A DNA stretch of 64,000 bases from Paraflavitalea soli (GTDB taxonomy: Bacteria > Bacteroidota > Bacteroidia > Chitinophagales > Chitinophagaceae), in NCBI RefSeq assembly GCF_003555545.1, contig NZ_CP032157.1:4282546-4346545 (forward strand), read 5' to 3'. Below are positions 53,504-62,551 of the stretch, piece by piece; the stretch's first letter is position 1; each line of letters begins with the position of its first letter. A program made the translations under genes and the position numbers. The notes beneath the pieces were generated by a model that saw only the letters and a program-made list of their open reading frames with translations, was not told the DNA's origin and searched no databases.

Positions 53504-56500
53504 TTATTCAAACTTCAGGTCAAGTCCTAAACCTCTCAACTCATGCACCAATACGTTGAATGACTCAGGTATACCGGCTCTTGGAATGTTATCACCCTTC
53601 ACGATGGCTTCATAAGTCTTCGCACGACCGATGATGTCATCAGATTTAATGGTGAGCAGCTCCTGCAGGATGTTGGAGGCACCATAGGCTTCCAATGCCC
53701 ACACTTCCATTTCACCGAAACGCTGACCACCGAACTGCGCCTTACCACCCAACGGTTGTTGTGTGATCAAGCTGTATGGTCCGATAGAACGTGCGTGCAT
53801 CTTATCATCCACCATGTGGTGCAGTTTGATCATGTAGATCACACCCACCGTAGCACGTTGGTGGAAACGCTCCCCTGTTTCACCGTCATACAAATAAGTA
53901 TGACCAAAGCTTGGCAGGTTTGCTTTATCGATATGCTGAGCGATCTCTTCTACAGTAGCACCATCAAAGATCGGCGTAGCAAACTTCACACCCAGTTTCT
54001 GACCAGCCCATCCGAGTACAGTCTCATAGATCTGTCCAAGGTTCATACGGGAAGGTACACCAAGCGGGTTCAGTACAATATCCACCGGCTCACCATCAGA
54101 AAGGAACGGCATGTCTTCCGCACGAACGATCTTCGCAACGATACCTTTATTACCGTGACGACCGGCCATCTTATCACCCACTTTCAGCTTACGCTTAACA
54201 GCGAGGTATACTTTAGCCAGTTTCAATACACCGGCTGGCAGCTCATCACCGATAGAGATGTTGAACTTCTCTCTCTTATAACGACCCAGTTCTTCGTTGT
54301 ACTTGATGTTGTAGTTGTGCAGCAGGATGTTGATGTTGTCATCGATCGCTGCATCACCAGTCCAACCCAGCGGATTTACGTTTTGGTAATCAATAGAAGA
54401 CAGGTTCTTCGGATTGAATTTGGCGCCCTTGCCGATCTGTACTTCACCAAAGTTGTTGTTTACACCGGCAGAAGGTTTGTCCTTCAGCAATGTTTGCAGC
54501 TTATTCAGCAACAAATCCTTCAGCTCTTCTACATTCTTCTCATGTACCTTCTCCAGTTTCTCCAGGGCTGCCTTCTCACGGATCTTCGCGTTCTTATCTT
54601 TCTTGGCGCGTTGGAACAATTTCTTACCGATCACCACACCTTCCACACCATTCGGTGCTTTCAGAGAAGCATCCTTGGCATCACCTGCCTTATCACCGAA
54701 GATCGCCCTTAACAGCTTCTCTTCAGGAGTAGGATCACTTTCACCTTTAGGAGTGATCTTACCGATCAGGATATCACCTTCCTTGATAGCAGCACCCAGG
54801 CGGATGATACCATTTTCATCGAGGTCTTTCGTAGCCTCTTCAGAAACGTTGGGGATATCTGGTGTCAGTTCTTCTTCACCCAGCTTCGTATCGCGTACTT
54901 CCAGTTCATATTCAGAAATATGGATAGAAGTAAACAAGTCCTCGCGGGCAACCTTTTCATTGATTACGATGGCATCCTCAAAGTTGTAACCCTTCCATGG
55001 CATGAATGCCACACGCAGGTTACGACCCAGCGCCAGTTCACCAGCCTGTACAGCGTATCCTTCTGTAAGGAAGTCGCCTTTCTTCATACGCTGGCCTTTC
55101 TTAACAGCCGGCTTATGGTTGATACAGGTTTCCTGGTTCGTTTTAATGAACTTGGTCAGTTTATAGATTCGCAGATCGTCCTCAAAGCTTACCAGACGGT
55201 CGCCTTCAGTACGGTCATAACGAACATGAATTTCACTACCGTCAACATACTCCACCACACCTTCGCCTTCAGACAGGATCTGAACCCTTGCATCACGGGC
55301 AGCTTTGCCTTCCAGACCTGTACCCACGATCGGGTTCTCAGGACGGATCAGCGGTACAGCCTGACGTTGCATGTTTGATCCCATCAACGCACGGTTGGCA
55401 TCATCATGCTCCAGGAACGGAATCAGCGAAGCACTCAATCCAACGATCTGGTTGGGCGCTACGTCCATGAATTCCACTTCCGCTTTCTCCAGGATCGGGA
55501 AGTCACCTGTTTGACGGGAAGCAATTTTATCTTCTACGAAGTTGCCTTTCTCATCCAAAGGCGCACTCGCCTGGGCGATCTTGGCATTATCTTCTTCTTC
55601 TGCACTAAGGAATGTCAGCTTTTTCTGATCTACTTTACCACTGTCCACTTTGTGGTAGGGTGTTTCGATAAAGCCCATTTCATTGATCTTCGCGTGTACA
55701 CAAAGTGTAGAGATCAAACCGATGTTTGGACCTTCCGGTGTTTCGATCGTACACAAACGGCCGTAGTGGCTATAGTGTACGTCACGAACCTCAAAGCCCG
55801 CACGCTCACGGCTCAAACCACCTGGCCCGAGCGCGGAGATACGACGTTTGTGCGTGATCTCACTCAGCGGGTTGGTCTGATCCAGGAACTGGGACAATTG
55901 AGAAGTACCAAAGAAAGAGTTGATTACGGAAGACAGTGTTCTGGCATTGATCAGGTCAACCGGAGTAAACACCTCATTGTCACGTACGTTCATACGCTCA
56001 CGGATGGTACGGGCCATACGGGCCAAACCAACACCGAACTGAGCATACAACTGCTCACCCACCGTACGTACACGACGATTGCTCAGGTGATCAATATCAT
56101 CAATTTCCGCTTTACCATTGGTAAGGCGTACCAGGTATTTGATGATCTCGATGATATCTTCCTTGGTCAGTGTTTTTTGCTCCAGTGGCTGGTTCAGATT
56201 CAGTTTGCGGTTGATCTTGTAACGACCAACTTCTCCCAGATCATAACGCTTGTCACTGAAGAACAATTTATCGATGATACCACGGGCGGTCTCATCATCA
56301 GGAGCATCAGCGCCGCGCAACTGGCGGTAGATATGTTGCACCGCTTCCAGCTCACTGTTGGAAGTATCTTTGTTCAATGTGTTGTAGATGATCGCAAAAT
56401 CACCACCCACATCTTCTTTTTGTACGAATACACTCTTCACATCCATGTCAGCGATCATGTCGATGGCTTCTTCATCCAGCACCGTATCACGCTCCAGCAC

Positions 56501-57307
56501 CACCTCATTACGCTCAATGGATACTACTTCACCGGTATCCTCATCTACAAAGTCTTCTACCCATGTTCTCAGAACGCGGGCAGCCAGGCGTTTGCCCAGG
56601 TACTTTTGTAAGGATTTGGTATCACCGCTTACCTCGTCGGCCATTCCGAAGAGTTCCAGGATGTCCTTATCAGTCTCATAACCGATAGAACGCAACAGGG
56701 TTGTTACCGGGAATTTCTTCTTGCGGTCGATGTAGGCATACATCACGTTATTGATATCCGTAGCAAACTCCATCCAGGCTCCTTTGAAAGGAATTACCCG
56801 GGCAGAGTAGATCTTCGTACCGTTCGGGTGAATGGATTGACCGAAGAATACACCGGGCGAACGGTGCAGCTGCGATACCACCACACGCTCAGCACCGTTG
56901 ATCACGAAAGTACCACGGGGAGTCATGTAAGGAATGTTTCCTAAGAATACATCCTGCACAATTGTTTGGAAATCAACGTGCTCCTCGTCATTACAGCTCA
57001 AACGCAGTTTCGCTTTCAGCGGTACAGCGTAGGTCAATCCACGCTCCATACACTCTTCGATGGTGTAACGGGGCGGATCAATAAAATAATCCAGGAACTC
57101 CAGCACGAAGATGTTACGCGTATCGGTGATAGGAAAATTCTCCTTAAACACCTTAAATAACCCTTCGATGTTACGCTTGTCCGGAGTGGTCTCTAACTGG
57201 AAAAATTCTTTGAAAGATTGAATCTGTACTTCGAGTAGGTCAGGAGCTTCTGATAAATTTTTAATCTTACCGAAGTTGATCCTGCTTTGCAATTTTGTTG
57301 AAGACAT
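53504..57307 (-). CDS. rpoB: DNA-directed RNA polymerase subunit beta
   Basis: 1267 aa. N-terminus [18 protein letters not shown]. Rifampicin-region motif [20 protein letters not shown] with LDQTNPLSE and [12 protein letters not shown], the active-site lysine regions [20 protein letters not shown] and [14 protein letters not shown], and C-terminal [17 protein letters not shown] are all present. The rifampicin pocket residues look wild-type (Q, D, H-equivalent K, S). Unusually, no ribosomal protein genes (rplJ, rplL) lie upstream within the window; the next gene is a LacI regulator. The gene has its own promoter and a hairpin-containing leader. Confidence 0.98.
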   Translation of the reverse strand: MSSTKLQSRINFGKIKNLSEAPDLLEVQIQSFKEFFQLETTPDKRNIEGLFKVFKENFPITDTRNIFVLEFLDYFIDPPRYTIEECMERGLTYAVPLKAKLRLSCNDEEHVDFQTIVQDVFLGNIPYMTPRGTFVINGAERVVVSQLHRSPGVFFGQSIHPNGTKIYSARVIPFKGAWMEFATDINNVMYAYIDRKKKFPVTTLLRSIGYETDKDILELFGMADEVSGDTKSLQKYLGKRLAARVLRTWVEDFVDEDTGEVVSIERNEVVLERDTVLDEEAIDMIADMDVKSVFVQKEDVGGDFAIIYNTLNKDTSNSELEAVQHIYRQLRGADAPDDETARGIIDKLFFSDKRYDLGEVGRYKINRKLNLNQPLEQKTLTKEDIIEIIKYLVRLTNGKAEIDDIDHLSNRRVRTVGEQLYAQFGVGLARMARTIRERMNVRDNEVFTPVDLINARTLSSVINSFFGTSQLSQFLDQTNPLSEITHKRRISALGPGGLSRERAGFEVRDVHYSHYGRLCTIETPEGPNIGLISTLCVHAKINEMGFIETPYHKVDSGKVDQKKLTFLSAEEEDNAKIAQASAPLDEKGNFVEDKIASRQTGDFPILEKAEVEFMDVAPNQIVGLSASLIPFLEHDDANRALMGSNMQRQAVPLIRPENPIVGTGLEGKAARDARVQILSEGEGVVEYVDGSEIHVRYDRTEGDRLVSFEDDLRIYKLTKFIKTNQETCINHKPAVKKGQRMKKGDFLTEGYAVQAGELALGRNLRVAFMPWKGYNFEDAIVINEKVAREDLFTSIHISEYELEVRDTKLGEEELTPDIPNVSEEATKDLDENGIIRLGAAIKEGDILIGKITPKGESDPTPEEKLLRAIFGDKAGDAKDASLKAPNGVEGVVIGKKLFQRAKKDKNAKIREKAALEKLEKVHEKNVEELKDLLLNKLQTLLKDKPSAGVNNNFGEVQIGKGAKFNPKNLSSIDYQNVNPLGWTGDAAIDDNINILLHNYNIKYNEELGRYKREKFNISIGDELPAGVLKLAKVYLAVKRKLKVGDKMAGRHGNKGIVAKIVRAEDMPFLSDGEPVDIVLNPLGVPSRMNLGQIYETVLGWAGQKLGVKFATPIFDGATVEEIAQHIDKANLPSFGHTYLYDGETGERFHQRATVGVIYMIKLHHMVDDKMHARSIGPYSLITQQPLGGKAQFGGQRFGEMEVWALEAYGASNILQELLTIKSDDIIGRAKTYEAIVKGDNIPRAGIPESFNVLVHELRGLGLDLKFE

Positions 57308-57371
57308 ATTGATTAAAACCGGTTTTTTAGTTGTTCGAACGTTCCAAAATCATCAAAAATCGTCTATACAC

Positions 57372-57406
57372 AAAAAAATCACAGGAGAACAATGAAGTTC
57401 TCTGTG
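57372..57406 (-). terminator. Terminator-like hairpin in the rpoB leader (possible attenuator)
   Basis: Minus strand CACAGAGAAC-TTCATT-GTTCTCCTGTG (10 bp, one bulge) followed by ATTTTTTTG, a classical intrinsic terminator, 64 nt before the rpoB start codon and downstream of the promoter at 57486-57518. Its position suggests premature termination or attenuation. Confidence 0.75.
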
Positions 57407-57485
57407 CATTCAAAATGAAGTAGTTATGTAAATTTGGCCATGTAATAACGTACCCCAGCTAATTAGCATTGTGAAAAATGGACGG

Positions 57486-57518
57486 CAAAGGTAATGAAAA
57501 CCTCAACATTTCACAAAA
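57486..57518 (-). promoter_or_regulatory. rpoB promoter
   Basis: TTTTG (57514-57518) and TACCTTTG (57486-57493, full TAnnTTTG match) separated by 20 bp, the standard Bacteroidota arrangement. The predicted start near 57480 gives a ~170-nt leader. Confidence 0.7.
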
Positions 57519-57752
57519 TTTGTTCCAAAAGTACCGCCGGACAGATTGGGGGCTACAATACCGGCTCCGGTCACCTTGCCGAACGAATAAACTGCAACAA
57601 CTAATAAAACACTTTATTCAGCCAAAGGTTCAAAACCCGGGAGGCTTAAAAGTACAAAATTTTAAAACACAAACAGATACGTCTACCGGGAAAATTTCTG
57701 CTCCCTCCCACCAATACTTCTCAGCTACCTCAAAACCAAGGATACTCCGAAA

Positions 57753-58766
57753 TCACGTCGTACCCCGGATCACCAGCTTCGCCGGCAATTGCACCTTATT
57801 CTTTTTGGTAGGTTTGTTTTTACCTAGTTGCGACATGAGCAGGTTAATCGCCGTTTTAGCGATCTCCTCCACTGGCTGCTCAATGATCGTGATCCCCGGC
57901 GGAAACAGCCTGAATACATCATGGTCATCAAAGCTCAGCATAGCCACATCCTTCGGAATGCTCATACTCAGCTGCTGCAGGCTTTCAATGCCCAGCAAAC
58001 CCAGGTAGTTGGTCGCAAAAAAGAGCGCATCCAAATCAGGATTATTTCTAATGAAAGCTGAGATCTGGCTGATGGCATCCGCTTTCGTGACCTTATACCC
58101 CAGTGAAAGAATATGCTTTTTATTGACAGGAACTTTAGCTGTTTTTAAGCTCTCTATATACCCCTGCAGGCGCTCTTTGATCTGGATCAGTTGCAGGTCT
58201 ACCGTGATGAATCCGATCTTCTTATACCCACGGCTGATCAGGTGCTTCATCCCCTTCGCTACCCCGGCATAATTATCCACCAGCACATGCGGTACATCCA
58301 TATCCGGGATATAACTATCCAGCAAAACCACTGGTTTTTTATGATCGAGCAGCTGTTCTATATCCTCTTCCATTCCGATGGCCGGGGTAATAATATAACC
58401 ATCCACCTGTTGCTGTGATAACATCTTGATCAGTTCCTGGCCCTTTTTCCCATCATTCTCCGTAGCACAATACACCACTTTGTATCCATACTGCTCCGCT
58501 TCCTCTTCAATCACTTTGGCCAGCGCTGCAAAAAAGTTACCCGAAATACTCTCCACTACAAGCCCCAACATCTGAGATTTACCCGTTCTCAGCCTCACCG
58601 CTACCTGGTTGGGATGATACCCCTCCCTTTTGGCCGTTGCCACTATCTTTTTGGCCAGATCATCACTGATCCGCATTTCCCTTGCTTTACCATTGAGGAC
58701 AAATGATACGGTCGACGGAGAAGCTCCCGTCATTTTAGCGATATCTTTAAGCGATACACGTTTCAT
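57753..58766 (-). CDS. LacI-family transcriptional regulator
   Basis: 337 aa. N-terminal helix-turn-helix VSLKDIAKMTGASPSTVSFV with the hinge LNGKAREMRISDDLAKKI and GYHPNQVAVRLRTGKSQMLG. A periplasmic-binding-protein-like sensor follows (GLVVESISGNFFAALAKVIE, VDGYIITPAIG, LSFDDHDVFRLFPPGITII). Cytosolic. The ligand is likely a sugar. It may control the GH92 genes upstream on the same strand, or unlinked genes; a palindromic operator was not found. The 445 bp between its stop and the rpoB start hold the rpoB promoter and leader. Confidence 0.92.
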   Translation of the reverse strand: MKRVSLKDIAKMTGASPSTVSFVLNGKAREMRISDDLAKKIVATAKREGYHPNQVAVRLRTGKSQMLGLVVESISGNFFAALAKVIEEEAEQYGYKVVYCATENDGKKGQELIKMLSQQQVDGYIITPAIGMEEDIEQLLDHKKPVVLLDSYIPDMDVPHVLVDNYAGVAKGMKHLISRGYKKIGFITVDLQLIQIKERLQGYIESLKTAKVPVNKKHILSLGYKVTKADAISQISAFIRNNPDLDALFFATNYLGLLGIESLQQLSMSIPKDVAMLSFDDHDVFRLFPPGITIIEQPVEEIAKTAINLLMSQLGKNKPTKKNKVQLPAKLVIRGTT

Positions 58767-58879
58767 AATGTTGGCAGTAGTTTTAGGGGCTCATGCCTGT
58801 ATTTGCGGATACAGCGGCACTCTCGGGCAAACTTGTAAAACGTAATGGCAAGAATCCGTAGCCCTTCAAATTTAAGGGT

Positions 58880-58913
58880 TCCCGCCCAACGGTGGGAAAT
58901 TTTTTAGAATTCC
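58880..58913 (+). terminator. Weak terminator-like hairpin upstream of the LacI gene
   Basis: TTCCCGCC-CAAC-GGTGGGAA followed by ATTTTTT on the plus strand. No plus-strand gene precedes it nearby; it could end an antisense or small transcript. Confidence 0.3.
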
Positions 58914-59121
58914 GCGCATAATCACCCCCAAAATCAAGTCCTAAGGCCTGTTTTTATCGTATATTTAGAATGCTTAATGAAAGACGTCAGGAGCAGCTCA
59001 TTTGGTTCCCTAAACAAGGCACTCCAAAGCCCGACAAGGCAGAATTTCCCCTCGAAGGGTCAATTTAGACATGCTGACCTGCTTCAGACACTTACCCCAC
59101 AAAGACCCTTGCCCGGCCTTC

Positions 59122-59197
59122 TGGCGAGCGTTCAACGACACTATAGCGAGCTTCCAGCGACCTTTTAGCGACGTTATAGCGACCTTATAGCGACATA
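59122..59197. repeat. GCGACCTTATA degenerate tandem repeat
   Basis: Six or so units of about 11-13 bp (GCGAGCGTTCAAC, GACACTATAGC, GAGCTTCCAGC, GACCTTTTAGC, GACGTTATAGC, GACCTTATAGC). The rest of the 640-bp gap 58767-59405 shows no gene. Confidence 0.7.
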
Positions 59198-59362
59198 CCT
59201 TCACTGATCCTTCGTATACAAGCCGTTGCACAGCCGTGTATCAACCTACTCCAGCCTGTCTGCTCCCCCCACCAGAAAACGAAAGATGCCACGCCAAACC
59301 AATTATTCATCAGTTCAACGTGGCACCTTACCAACTACTTTCGCTATATCAATCTCATTACG

Positions 59363-59400
59363 CCTTCCGGACTTTCGGTCTTTCAGACTTTCGGTCTCCT
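59363..59400. repeat. CTTTCGG degenerate repeat next to GH92 stop
   Basis: CTTCCGGACTTTCGGTCTTT, then CAGACTTTCGGTCTCC, ending 5 bp from the GH92 stop; same word family as 44317-44375. Confidence 0.6.
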
Positions 59401-59405
59401 TTAAC

Positions 59406-61703
59406 TTACTTCTTCTTAGGTTTCTCCCCCATCACAAAGACCAGCTTCCCGCCACTGGTTATGTCACCATGCGTAAGGTACAGCCGGTTCAGTGGCTGGC
59501 CGTTGAGCACCATCTTCTGTACATAAACATTCTTTTCACTTTGGTTTTGCGCCTCAATAACAAAGGTTTTGCCGTTCTCCAGCTGCAGCGTAGCGCCATC
59601 CACCGCCGGACTGCCAATAGCATACTGGTCAGATCCCGGAGCCACAGGATAAAAGCCCAACGCCGTAAAAATGTACCAGGCACTCATTTGACCGCAATCA
59701 TCATTGCCGCCCAGGCCATCAGGAGTAGGCTTAAACTGCTTTTTTAGGATCATCCGCACACGTTCCTGCGTTTTCCAGGGCTGGTCCGTCCAGTTGTATA
59801 AATAAGGTACATGGTGCGAAGGCTCATTGCCATGCACGTAGTTACCGATAATGCCATCACGGGTAATATCTTCCGTTTCTGCAAAATATTTATCCGGCAG
59901 GTGCATCGTGAACAAAGAATCCAGGTGCGCCACAAAACGTTTCTTGCCGCCCATCATCCCGATCAGTTGTTCCGGCTCGTGCGGTACATACAAACTGTAA
60001 TTCCAGGCATTGCCTTCAATGAATCCCTGGTTATGCGTGCTCAACACATCAAATGCCGCGCGGAAACTGCCATCACTCAACCGCGGACGCATATAACCAA
60101 TAGAAGCATCATACACATTTTTAAAATTTTGCGCCCGTTTGCTGAACTCATCGTAGATATCCATTCTGCCCAGCTTTTTAGCCATCTGCGCTATACTCCA
60201 GTCATCATAAGCATACTCCAGTGTTTTAGACACGGAAGAACCGTTTTTATCTTCCGGTACATAACCCATATTCATATAATAGCTCAGCCCATCATAGGTA
60301 CCATGCCGTGCTGTAGTTACACAGGCATCCAATGCCTTATTCGCATCAAAAGGCGCATTGCCTTTTATAACGGCATCGGCAATCAGTGATACACTGTGAT
60401 AGCCGATCATGCACCAGTTCTCATTCGCATAATGACTCCACACCGGCAACATATGCTGGGCGCTTTGGTCATAATGCGCCAGCATCGATTTGATCATGTC
60501 TGCATTCCGGGAGGGCTGCACAAGATTAAAGAACGGGTGCAACGCCCGGTATGTATCCCACAAAGAGAAAATGGTATAGTTCGTAAAATCCTTTGTCTTA
60601 TGAATGTTCTGATCCAATCCCCGGTAAGAACCATCCACATCCATATAAGTAATGGGCGTCAGGAAAGCATGATACATAGAAGTATAAAAATTCTCCTTGT
60701 CATCCTTATTTTTCGACTGGATCGTGATCTTACTCAGTTCTTTATTCCATGCCTGCTGTGCTTGCTGTTTTACCTGGTCAAAGTCCCAGCCCGGTGCCTC
60801 TGTACGGAGATTCAACAAGGCGCCTTCCGTACTCACAGATGACAAGGCAAACTTTATTTTGATCTTCTCCCCTGCCGTAGTTTTGAAATCAAAATAAGCC
60901 CGCAATTGTTTGCCGGCCATTTCAGGGAAGTTCTTAGTTTGGTCAAACTTGCGCCAGAATCCCTGGTATACCTGGCGTTTGGAGAAATTCTTATTGCCGT
61001 ATTGGTAGAAAGGTTTTGAAAAGGTCATGGCGAAATATACCGTCCTCGTCCTTCCCCATCCATTAGTCTGCCGATAACCCGTGACCAGCGTATCATTTTC
61101 CACCCTTAAAAAAGTCCATACATTCTTATCCTCATAATTGTAGATGCCCGACATCAGGTCCAATACAATATGCGACTGATCCGATTGGGGAAAAGTATAC
61201 TGGTGAAAGCCTACCCGGTTGGTAGCCGTAAGCTCAGCCAGAATATTGTAATCATCCAGCTTCACCTTATAATAACCTGCTTCCGCCACTTCATTGTTAT
61301 GCGAATACGCAGAACGGAATCCGCTGCGTGGTTCATTGGCTGTACCAGGGTTCAGCTTCAGTTCACCTACCGTTGGCATGATCAGGAAATCACCCAGGTC
61401 AGAATGCCCTGTACCACTAAAGTGTGTATGGCTAAATCCTACGATCGTCTTATCCTCGTATTGGTACCCGGCGCAGTATTTATAAACATCCCCGTTGTAT
61501 TTCCCATTCATTTCATAGGGGATCGTATCCGTATCAGGGCTCAGCTGCACCATACCAAAGGGTACCGTAGCACCGGGATAGGTATGTCCCATCCGCTGCG
61601 TGCCGATGATGGGTTTCACATAAGGCACCAGGTTTTCAGAGGATGTTTGCGCTACACCCCAGGCAGGTATGCTTAACAAACTACACAACAATAGATTTCT
61701 CAT
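59406..61703 (-). CDS. GH92 family alpha-1,2-mannosidase-type glycosidase
   Basis: 765 aa. Signal MRNLLLCSLLSIPAWGVAQ. N-terminal beta-sandwich with VKPIIGTQRMGHTYPGATVP and FGMVQLSPDT and the substrate strand VGFSHTHFSGTGHSDLGDF. The catalytic (alpha/alpha)6 barrel has SLWDTYRALHPFFNLVQP, GYVPEDKNG, LEYAYDDWSIAQMAKKLGR and GLGGNDDCGQMSAWYIFTAL, all GH92 landmarks. These Ca-dependent inverting enzymes remove alpha-mannose from N-glycans and mannans, with Bacteroidota as the main hosts. A second GH92 gene and a BSP protein lie upstream on the same strand. Confidence 0.95.
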   Translation of the reverse strand: MRNLLLCSLLSIPAWGVAQTSSENLVPYVKPIIGTQRMGHTYPGATVPFGMVQLSPDTDTIPYEMNGKYNGDVYKYCAGYQYEDKTIVGFSHTHFSGTGHSDLGDFLIMPTVGELKLNPGTANEPRSGFRSAYSHNNEVAEAGYYKVKLDDYNILAELTATNRVGFHQYTFPQSDQSHIVLDLMSGIYNYEDKNVWTFLRVENDTLVTGYRQTNGWGRTRTVYFAMTFSKPFYQYGNKNFSKRQVYQGFWRKFDQTKNFPEMAGKQLRAYFDFKTTAGEKIKIKFALSSVSTEGALLNLRTEAPGWDFDQVKQQAQQAWNKELSKITIQSKNKDDKENFYTSMYHAFLTPITYMDVDGSYRGLDQNIHKTKDFTNYTIFSLWDTYRALHPFFNLVQPSRNADMIKSMLAHYDQSAQHMLPVWSHYANENWCMIGYHSVSLIADAVIKGNAPFDANKALDACVTTARHGTYDGLSYYMNMGYVPEDKNGSSVSKTLEYAYDDWSIAQMAKKLGRMDIYDEFSKRAQNFKNVYDASIGYMRPRLSDGSFRAAFDVLSTHNQGFIEGNAWNYSLYVPHEPEQLIGMMGGKKRFVAHLDSLFTMHLPDKYFAETEDITRDGIIGNYVHGNEPSHHVPYLYNWTDQPWKTQERVRMILKKQFKPTPDGLGGNDDCGQMSAWYIFTALGFYPVAPGSDQYAIGSPAVDGATLQLENGKTFVIEAQNQSEKNVYVQKMVLNGQPLNRLYLTHGDITSGGKLVFVMGEKPKKK

Positions 61704-61826
61704 TCTTTCTTTTGATTTAAAAACATTCTACTGAATACTCCGGCAGAGGTCTCCCCCTGGCGGAATCATAATTTGTGTGGTAGCGGTAAGGCTAAACCCC
61801 AACAGCTCTATCCGCCAATAATTAGC

Positions 61827-62525
61827 TTAAATAACAGGATTCTTCGCGTATTCTCCCCACAGCTCGTCCAGCGTTTTACCCGTCAACTCTTTCCATATTT
61901 CCGGCTTATAGGTTTTAGTACGCATGGCATTGTCCAGCTTATTCACCAGCTTCTTATTGTAATTCTTCTCTGTCCACACCAGGAATCGTGCAGTGATCCG
62001 GTAAGCCTTGGTATAATGATGCGTCGTATCAAATTTGGGCAAAGACCATTTGCCCGCCTCATTGTTCACTCCAAATACATAGCGCACATAATCTGCAATC
62101 CCCTCTGTAAGCCATCCGGGACCAGCACCACCGGGATAGGACTGTACAATGTGCATGGATTCATGCGTCACTACATCCAGGTCCTCCGGATGGTCCGTCA
62201 TCCACTTGGGATTCACACGAATTATACCACCACCGGCAGCAGCTACGCCCTTATACCCGGGATCAATAATAAAGGTCACCATCTTCATCGTCTTCTTGTT
62301 AAAGCGCTTCGCCTCTTTGGGATAAACTTTAAAGTAGGTATCGATCATCCGTTGCCGGGTAACCGTACTAAAGCCTGAATCCTTATTGATAAAAAGGATC
62401 GTATAACCTTTCTTTTTGATAGAGTCTTTGGAAACGATGCCTTCCGTGCCAATGCGGTTCCAATCGCCCTGCGCAAAGGAAGACACAGTGGCAAAACATA
62501 ATGCCAGAAATAGGGGTGCTTTCAT
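61827..62525 (-). CDS. Basic secretory protein (BSP)-family putative zinc peptidase
   Basis: 232 aa. Signal MKAPLFLALCFATVSSFAQ. The core has KTMKMVTFIIDPGYKGVAAA and VTHESMHIVQ (HExxH-type site) followed by the third-ligand region GWLTEGIADYVRYVFG. The tail is WKELTGKTLDELWGEY. This matches the plant/bacterial BSP family, thought to be metallopeptidases. It sits between two GH92 genes on the same strand, 26 bp downstream of the next one, so it may help clear glycoprotein after mannose trimming. That role is inference. Confidence 0.85.
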   Translation of the reverse strand: MKAPLFLALCFATVSSFAQGDWNRIGTEGIVSKDSIKKKGYTILFINKDSGFSTVTRQRMIDTYFKVYPKEAKRFNKKTMKMVTFIIDPGYKGVAAAGGGIIRVNPKWMTDHPEDLDVVTHESMHIVQSYPGGAGPGWLTEGIADYVRYVFGVNNEAGKWSLPKFDTTHHYTKAYRITARFLVWTEKNYNKKLVNKLDNAMRTKTYKPEIWKELTGKTLDELWGEYAKNPVI

Positions 62526-62551
62526 CCGTGTATTTTTTTAGATTGTAAGTG

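Noticed and set aside
49091-57307. Long plus-strand frames opposite rpoB and rpoC
   Set aside because: Shadows caused by codon bias of the two highly conserved genes.
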